Below, one piece after another: positions 32,419 to 36,555 of a stretch of DNA of 36,555 nt. The stretch covers positions 1-36,555 of the forward strand of contig JAGANI010000003.1 in NCBI GenBank assembly GCA_017624285.1. Reading direction: 5' to 3'. The stretch's first letter is position 1. Each line of letters starts with the position of its first letter. The notes under the pieces are model-generated. The model had not been told where the DNA came from and did not search any database. It was given only the letters and a program-made list of their open reading frames with translations. A program made the position numbers and the translations under genes. The DNA is from Clostridia bacterium (GTDB taxonomy: Bacteria; Bacillota; Clostridia; Christensenellales; Borkfalkiaceae).

Positions 32419-34929
32419 TCAATTTATTTTTTGTATGCTTTGTTTAAGTTCTTCAATACTCTTTGCCGATTTAATCATACCTTCGCTATCTTTACCAAAC
32501 ATAGCGCACTCTATATCGTAAAGTTGCTCGCTGTATTTTAACGCGTTTACGAGATCACCTTTTTTCTTGTATATAAAAGCAATTAAACTCATTAAATCAC
32601 GCGTATAATAAGCATCGTCGCCAAATAGTTTAACGCCTAAATTATAAGCACGGAGCGCAAGTTTTAAGGCATCGTCGTAATATTTAGATGCAACTAAAGC
32701 GAAAGCAATGGCATCAATTCGATTTTTAATTGTTTCAGTATTGTTGTTATAATCATCTACTTCTTGCTTTACCCTTGCTTCAAACAATTCATCAGACTCG
32801 TCAAGCACGACGTCTGCCCCAGCCGCTTTTAAGGTTGCATACCTAATACTCTCTGCCTGAAAATTATTAATAATTTCTTGCTTTTTTGCCTCGTCGCCAC
32901 TATTACCATAGGTATCGGCTATTGCGCCAAGTACGTTTATAGTGTTTTGATGAAATTTACCGTAAGTTTCTAAATAGTAATTATATAAATCGTTTAATAC
33001 ATCAAGCGCTTTTTTCCATTGACGTAATAGCGAATAAGTTACGCCCATATTTTCTAACGTAGTGAGCGTTGAAGGATGCCTTTCACCTAAAACTTTACAC
33101 TTTTGCGCGTAAGCTAGTTGATATAACTCAAGCGCCTTTTGATGATCTTTTTGGATATTGCTATACGAACTAGCAAGATTATTAAGCGCCCTAATTGTTG
33201 TAGGATGTTCTTCGCCTAAAGTTTTACGTTGCCACTCGTAAGTACGCTCGTATAAAATAACGGCTTTATGTTTTTTTGCGAGTGTTTCAACCCCACTTGA
33301 AGATTCATCTAGTTTAAAAGAATATCTTATTAACGAATCATAATAAATACTTGCATAAATAGATAATAACTCAATAGTTAACTCGTGCCCCTCTCCATAA
33401 GCATCATAGCTAAGATTATAGGCTTTTTCTATAAGTTCTACTGCTTTATCGTAATTATTTGCGAGTGAAAGTTTCCATGCGTAATTACTCATGGATTTTA
33501 ACGTATCGGGGTGGGTTTCACCTAAAGCTTGAAATCTTTTTACATATACGTCGCAATGCGTTGCTAGTGCCTTTTTTTCATTTTTCATTACGCCGTGCCA
33601 TATCGCTATATCATGTAAAAAAGATATCGTATCTGGATTTTTGGCGCCGTATTTACGCAGACTAAGTTCGTGTGTGCGTCTATAAATTTTAAGCGCACCT
33701 GATTGTGTTTCTAAACATCCGTATAAAAAAGCGTATTTGTTTTTTGCGCGTAAAGTTTTTATATCGTCCTGCCCCAAAGTACGCTCGTAATGGTCGGCTA
33801 AACGTTTTGCATAATAGTACGCTTTATGGACGTCGTCGTCACTTTTGGCGTCCCCTTGATATTTATCGCGTAAATATTCCATAGCCTCGGCAAGGTCTGC
33901 TTCTGCCGATTTAGTAATAAGCTCCATACCGAGTTCTTTATTAACTTCGACGTCGATACCTTCTATGTACGCAAGACCTATAAGATAGTTATGGACGGGG
34001 TCGCTATCGTTTACTGTAAGCGCAACTTTTGATAGCGTTTGAATTAATCTTTCACGGAATTCTTCTTCGTTATCAGCGCTTACGCAAGGTGGTAAAAGAT
34101 CGTACTTTTTTGCAAGCTCGTTTTTATCTGTGTTTTGCATTTCTATAGGCAAAATGCGCATACCCGTATCACGCGCATAAGGGTATTCTTTAGCCATTAC
34201 AAAGTTTGGTTTACCGTCTGGTTCTTCTAATAAATTGGGTGTAACAAGTAGCGCAAACATCTTGCTATCTTCAAGCATCTTTTTGATATTATCGTTAAAA
34301 CTTTCCCCCGGGGTTAAAAACTCGTCATACCAAATTGCAACGTCACGACAAATAGGATTTGCATGTATAAGGCGCATAAGATCTTGCGCGTGCTTACGGT
34401 CCTTTTTACGATAACTTAAAAAAACGTACGCATCAAATGCAGCGCGAATACGCTTGATGGTTTCTGCACTAATAAGAACTGATTCTAAATAATTTTTTAA
34501 CTTTATATCATAACCAACTGCAGTAATATCATTTGCGTAAGGGTCTAAATATTGCGCCTCACCAAACTTATCCGGGCTTGAATACAACTCGTCAAGACCA
34601 GGCTCTAACATTATAGGAAGTATAGGTATATCATTTTGTTTTGCATAGGGAAGTTCGTCGTAAATCACTGCGTTTTTAGTCGATAATAAAGCAAACGTAA
34701 CAGGAACAACAATCAAGTTAAATTGCCTTAAATCGATATCTTTATCTTCGTCGGTAAGCCACTCGTTTGGATCTTCTTTATAATAAACGGCGCAATCGTG
34801 CGTTTTGAATAAATCCCCACAAATTTTATCAAAATAGCGCGCAAAATCGTCTTTATGACATGCAAAATACACCCTTGGTTTACCCTTAGGGTCGTGATTT
34901 TCTTTTGTCTTTACCAAAAACTTTGCCAT
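32419..34929 (-). CDS. Double-TIR, TPR-repeat protein (putative immune effector)
   Basis: An 836-residue cytoplasmic protein. Residues about 18-150 form a TIR-like domain (RVYFACHKDD, NLIVVPVTFALL, YDELPYAKQNDIPILPI). Residues about 165-300 form a second, more canonical TIR domain (DAYVFLSYRKKD, VAIWYDEFLTPGESF, FALLVTPNLL, MAKEYPYARDTGMRILPI). Glu92 and Glu248 sit at equivalent positions in the two domains, where NAD-cleaving TIRs have their catalytic glutamate. A Sel1-like stretch (310-350) follows, then kinesin-light-chain-type TPRs to the end (pattern LGE-HP-T-x2-L-x2-NLA). It has its own promoter and an AAAGGG site. TIR-repeat proteins act in bacterial antiviral defence by depleting NAD or making signals. 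No defence partner gene is adjacent, so this would be a single-gene system. Confidence 0.88.
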   Translation of the reverse strand: MAKFLVKTKENHDPKGKPRVYFACHKDDFARYFDKICGDLFKTHDCAVYYKEDPNEWLTDEDKDIDLRQFNLIVVPVTFALLSTKNAVIYDELPYAKQNDIPILPIMLEPGLDELYSSPDKFGEAQYLDPYANDITAVGYDIKLKNYLESVLISAETIKRIRAAFDAYVFLSYRKKDRKHAQDLMRLIHANPICRDVAIWYDEFLTPGESFNDNIKKMLEDSKMFALLVTPNLLEEPDGKPNFVMAKEYPYARDTGMRILPIEMQNTDKNELAKKYDLLPPCVSADNEEEFRERLIQTLSKVALTVNDSDPVHNYLIGLAYIEGIDVEVNKELGMELITKSAEADLAEAMEYLRDKYQGDAKSDDDVHKAYYYAKRLADHYERTLGQDDIKTLRAKNKYAFLYGCLETQSGALKIYRRTHELSLRKYGAKNPDTISFLHDIAIWHGVMKNEKKALATHCDVYVKRFQALGETHPDTLKSMSNYAWKLSLANNYDKAVELIEKAYNLSYDAYGEGHELTIELLSIYASIYYDSLIRYSFKLDESSSGVETLAKKHKAVILYERTYEWQRKTLGEEHPTTIRALNNLASSYSNIQKDHQKALELYQLAYAQKCKVLGERHPSTLTTLENMGVTYSLLRQWKKALDVLNDLYNYYLETYGKFHQNTINVLGAIADTYGNSGDEAKKQEIINNFQAESIRYATLKAAGADVVLDESDELFEARVKQEVDDYNNNTETIKNRIDAIAFALVASKYYDDALKLALRAYNLGVKLFGDDAYYTRDLMSLIAFIYKKKGDLVNALKYSEQLYDIECAMFGKDSEGMIKSAKSIEELKQSIQKIN

Positions 34930-34965
34930 TTTTATCCCTTTGTAAATAAAATAGTTGTTTAGTTT

Positions 34966-34994
34966 ATTGTATCATAAAAAATCACCCTTTGCAA
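34966..34994 (-). promoter_or_regulatory. Promoter of the TIR-TPR gene
   Basis: -35 TTGCAA (34989-34994), 17-base spacer, extended -10 TGATACAAT (hexamer 34966-34971) on the minus strand. Confidence 0.8.
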
Positions 34995-35037
34995 TACAAG
35001 TATATTCTTAATATAAAAAATAAAATTAATATTGCAA
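34989..35037. repeat. Spaced inverted repeat TTGCAATA/TATTGCAA
   Basis: Arms at 34989-34996 and 35030-35037 each cover the -35 of one of the two divergent promoters. Could be an operator pair or chance; the sequence alone cannot decide. Confidence 0.5.
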
Positions 35038-35060
35038 TAGACATATCCTTGTGTTATAAT
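35032..35060 (+). promoter_or_regulatory. Promoter of the PHP-domain gene
   Basis: -35 TTGCAA (35032-35037), 17-base spacer, extended -10 TGTTATAAT (hexamer 35055-35060) on the plus strand. The ATG at 35083 has a GAGG 5 bases upstream. Confidence 0.82.
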
Positions 35061-35082
35061 TTTATAAAAAAACGAGGCGTTT

Positions 35083-36123
35083 ATGAAGATATATCTTATA
35101 CCGAAAAACGGTAACTTTTATAAGGCGAATTTACATAGCCACACTACTTTATCAGATGGACAATGGACACCTGAGGAAATGAAAGAACAATATAAAGCAC
35201 AAGGGTATTCTATCTTAGCGTATACCGACCACCAAGTATTTATAAACCATAACGACCTTGCTGATGATAATTTTTTACCATTAAACGGTTATGAAATCGA
35301 TATAACAGAAGACAAGCCGTGGGGTACTACCACTAAAACCTGCCATTTTTGTCTTATTGCGTTAGATAGAGAAAGGACTTTGCAAAAAATATATCACGAC
35401 AGTATATACATAGACAAAAACGCCGATAAAGTTGATATAGATAAAACCCGTGCGCCTATAAAACGTGTATACGACCACAAGTTTATATCTTTACTTATGC
35501 AAGAGGCTCGCAACGATAGGTTTTTTGTAACGTATAACCACCCCGTTTGGTCGTTAGAAAGTAACGGTGATTACCTAAACTACCACGGTATGCACGCTAT
35601 GGAAATTGTAAATAACGGTTCTTACGTTACCGGTCACGAAGAACACAATAGCATTTTATTTGATAATATGCTACATAATGGTGAAGATATCTACTGTATC
35701 GCTACCGACGACAACCACAACGTTTGCAGTATAGATAGCCCTAATTGTGATTCTTTTGGTGGCTTTACAATGATAAAAGCCGATAAACTTGAATACGGCA
35801 CTATCACTAAAGCGTTGATAGACGGCAGTTTTTACGCATCTGAAGGTCCAAGCATTTACGACCTTTATTACGATAGTGATGATGAATTATTCCATATAAA
35901 AACGAGCGACGCCGTTAGGATTGTAATGTCTGGTGGCAAAAGATATAACAATGCCGTTACCCCAAACAAAAAGGGTGAAACTATAACCGAGGCATCATTT
36001 AATATAGGTATGCTAGGTGATGGTTACGTGCGTTTTACTGTACGTGATAAAAATGGTAAAGAGGCATACACAAACGCCTATAACGTATCTAAAATATTAT
36101 CTAAAATAAAAAACAACGGCTAA
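35083..36123 (+). CDS. PHP-domain phosphoesterase-like protein
   Basis: A 346-residue metal-dependent PHP-fold protein. Metal ligands are visible in ANLHSHTTLSDG (His18, His20), AYTDHQVF, TYNHPVW and ATDDNHN. The last 100 residues form a beta-rich C-terminal domain (IKTSDAVRIVMSGG, VRFTVRDKNGKEAYTNAY), as in other CehA/McbA-type PHP proteins. It probably hydrolyses a phosphoester. No signal peptide is seen. It is divergent from the TIR-TPR gene; a functional link is not shown. Confidence 0.87.
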   Translation: MKIYLIPKNGNFYKANLHSHTTLSDGQWTPEEMKEQYKAQGYSILAYTDHQVFINHNDLADDNFLPLNGYEIDITEDKPWGTTTKTCHFCLIALDRERTLQKIYHDSIYIDKNADKVDIDKTRAPIKRVYDHKFISLLMQEARNDRFFVTYNHPVWSLESNGDYLNYHGMHAMEIVNNGSYVTGHEEHNSILFDNMLHNGEDIYCIATDDNHNVCSIDSPNCDSFGGFTMIKADKLEYGTITKALIDGSFYASEGPSIYDLYYDSDDELFHIKTSDAVRIVMSGGKRYNNAVTPNKKGETITEASFNIGMLGDGYVRFTVRDKNGKEAYTNAYNVSKILSKIKNNG

Positions 36124-36201
36124 AGTTATAAAAATTAACTTACGTAGTTATTGATTATTACGGCAAAAAAACGATAAATTTTTACCCCGTTATGCCCCTA
36201 A

Positions 36202-36429
36202 TTAATTTTTTAAGCAAAATAAAAGTAAATGTATGTGGTCGGGACATACTTCTCCTTCTATTATCTCTACACCCTTCCATTTACATAACGTACGCAATAT
36301 ATCCCTTATATCTTGCCTATTATCCTCGAAAAATACTTTTCGTCGATATTTTGGCGCAAATACTATGTGATACTTGCAATTCCATTTTGTATGTGCTAAA
36401 CTATTTCCAGTGAAAATTTCTTTTTTCAC
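36202..36429 (-). pseudogene. tnpA: Truncated IS200/IS605 TnpA transposase
   Basis: The N-terminal half of an IS200-type Y1 transposase, 75 residues instead of about 150. HTKWNCKYHIVFAPKYRRKVFF and the HUH motif DHIHLLL (His65, His67) are intact. The sequence then leaves the family after LLL, and the C-terminal half with the catalytic tyrosine is gone from all three frames downstream. The start is GTG (VKKEIFTG), 4 bases after GGAGG; the in-frame ATG further upstream lies in the leader. The copy cannot transpose by itself. Confidence 0.88.
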
Positions 36430-36498
36430 AAATCCTCCGTTTGTTTTATTGGTTGCAACTGGCAGGTCGCAACTTTTATTATACACAAACGGAGGATT
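36430..36498. repeat. 15-base inverted repeat over the tnpA ribosome binding site
   Basis: AAATCCTCCGTTTGT (36430-36444) and ACAAACGGAGGATTT (36484-36498) are perfect complements. The inner arm includes the GGAGG used by tnpA, so in a transcript entering from outside the element the site would be hidden in a stem. A GTTGC/GCAAC hairpin lies in the loop. Confidence 0.85.
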
Positions 36499-36506
36499 TT
36501 ACTCAA
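36478..36506 (-). promoter_or_regulatory. Promoter of the IS200 tnpA
   Basis: -35 TTGAGT (36501-36506) and -10 TATAAT (36478-36483), 17-base spacer, minus strand. Transcription would begin inside the loop of the inverted repeat, leaving the outer arm out of the element's own mRNA. Confidence 0.72.
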
Positions 36507-36555
36507 CGGTAAACCTTTACTGGACCCCCAGACTATCTGGGGGTTTATTGTTTAC

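Larger units (their letters stand above)
36202..36555 (-). mobile_element. IS200/IS605-family element remnant, cut by the window end
   Basis: Contains the 5' transposase half, its leader and an end hairpin (CCCCCAGA/TCTGGGGG at 36525-36543, flanked by GTAAAC/GTTTAC at 36509-36514 and 36550-36555). The other end is missing, so the left border is uncertain; the 78 bases between the PHP gene and 36202 show no recognisable feature. Confidence 0.75.

Noticed and set aside
36202..36555. Active insertion sequence
   Set aside because: The transposase half with the catalytic tyrosine is missing and only one element end is visible.

Overview
The window looks like chromosomal DNA of a low-GC, Gram-positive-type bacterium, most likely an uncultured gut Clostridia member. 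The evidence is a Bacillus/Clostridium-type LexA box in front of uvrBA, strong TTGACA/TATAAT promoters with 17-base spacers (often with an extended TGn -10), AGGAGG-type ribosome binding sites, a meso-diaminopimelate dehydrogenase and AT-rich intergenic DNA. Genus-level placement is not possible from the sequence alone. There are no rRNA or tRNA genes, no CRISPR array and no phage genes. One damaged IS200/IS605-type element lies at the right edge.

Layout. (1) 1-4915: SOS-controlled uvrB-uvrA, reading left. (2) 4961-8991: a dxs-cpsB-like PHP phosphatase-pepE-queH operon, reading left, with a consensus promoter and a leader of about 160 nt. (3) 9109-10335: an M29 aminopeptidase reading right, facing a 1040-residue GH106-like glycosidase (10438-13560, reading left). 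(4) 13743-22388: the most unusual part, a tightly packed eight-gene operon reading left. In transcription order it encodes an adenylating ligase fused to an acyl carrier domain, a GPH/MelB-type MFS transporter with a C-terminal extension, two tandem PlsC-type acyltransferases, a second adenylating ligase, a free acyl carrier protein, a protein joining an LRAT (NlpC/P60-like) domain to a 4'-phosphopantetheinyl transferase, and a YgjP-type zinc protease-like protein. (5) 22615-25664: a Na/Pi cotransporter with PhoU-like tail, an HNH-type protein and an MntP-type manganese exporter. (6) 25736-29364: a glycosidase-like TIM-barrel protein plus a YgjV membrane protein, transcribed divergently from an AraC-family regulator and a YjbR protein. 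(7) 29461-32300: ddh, an alkaline-phosphatase-superfamily enzyme and an AEC transporter in one operon. (8) 32419-36123: a double-TIR plus TPR protein divergent from a PHP-domain protein. (9) 36202-36555: the IS200 remnant.

The best candidate for an undescribed system is region 4. It has everything needed to activate carboxylic acids, hold them on dedicated carrier proteins, prime those carriers and hand the acyl group to a membrane acceptor, but no ketosynthase, condensation or thioesterase domain. I infer an acyl-ACP-dependent lipid (re)acylation pathway with its own transporter, conceptually like LplT-Aas lysophospholipid salvage, but this is a hypothesis. The second candidate is the double-TIR/TPR protein, which has the architecture of a bacterial TIR immune effector or sensor. 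Most other genes are ordinary housekeeping or carbohydrate-use genes.
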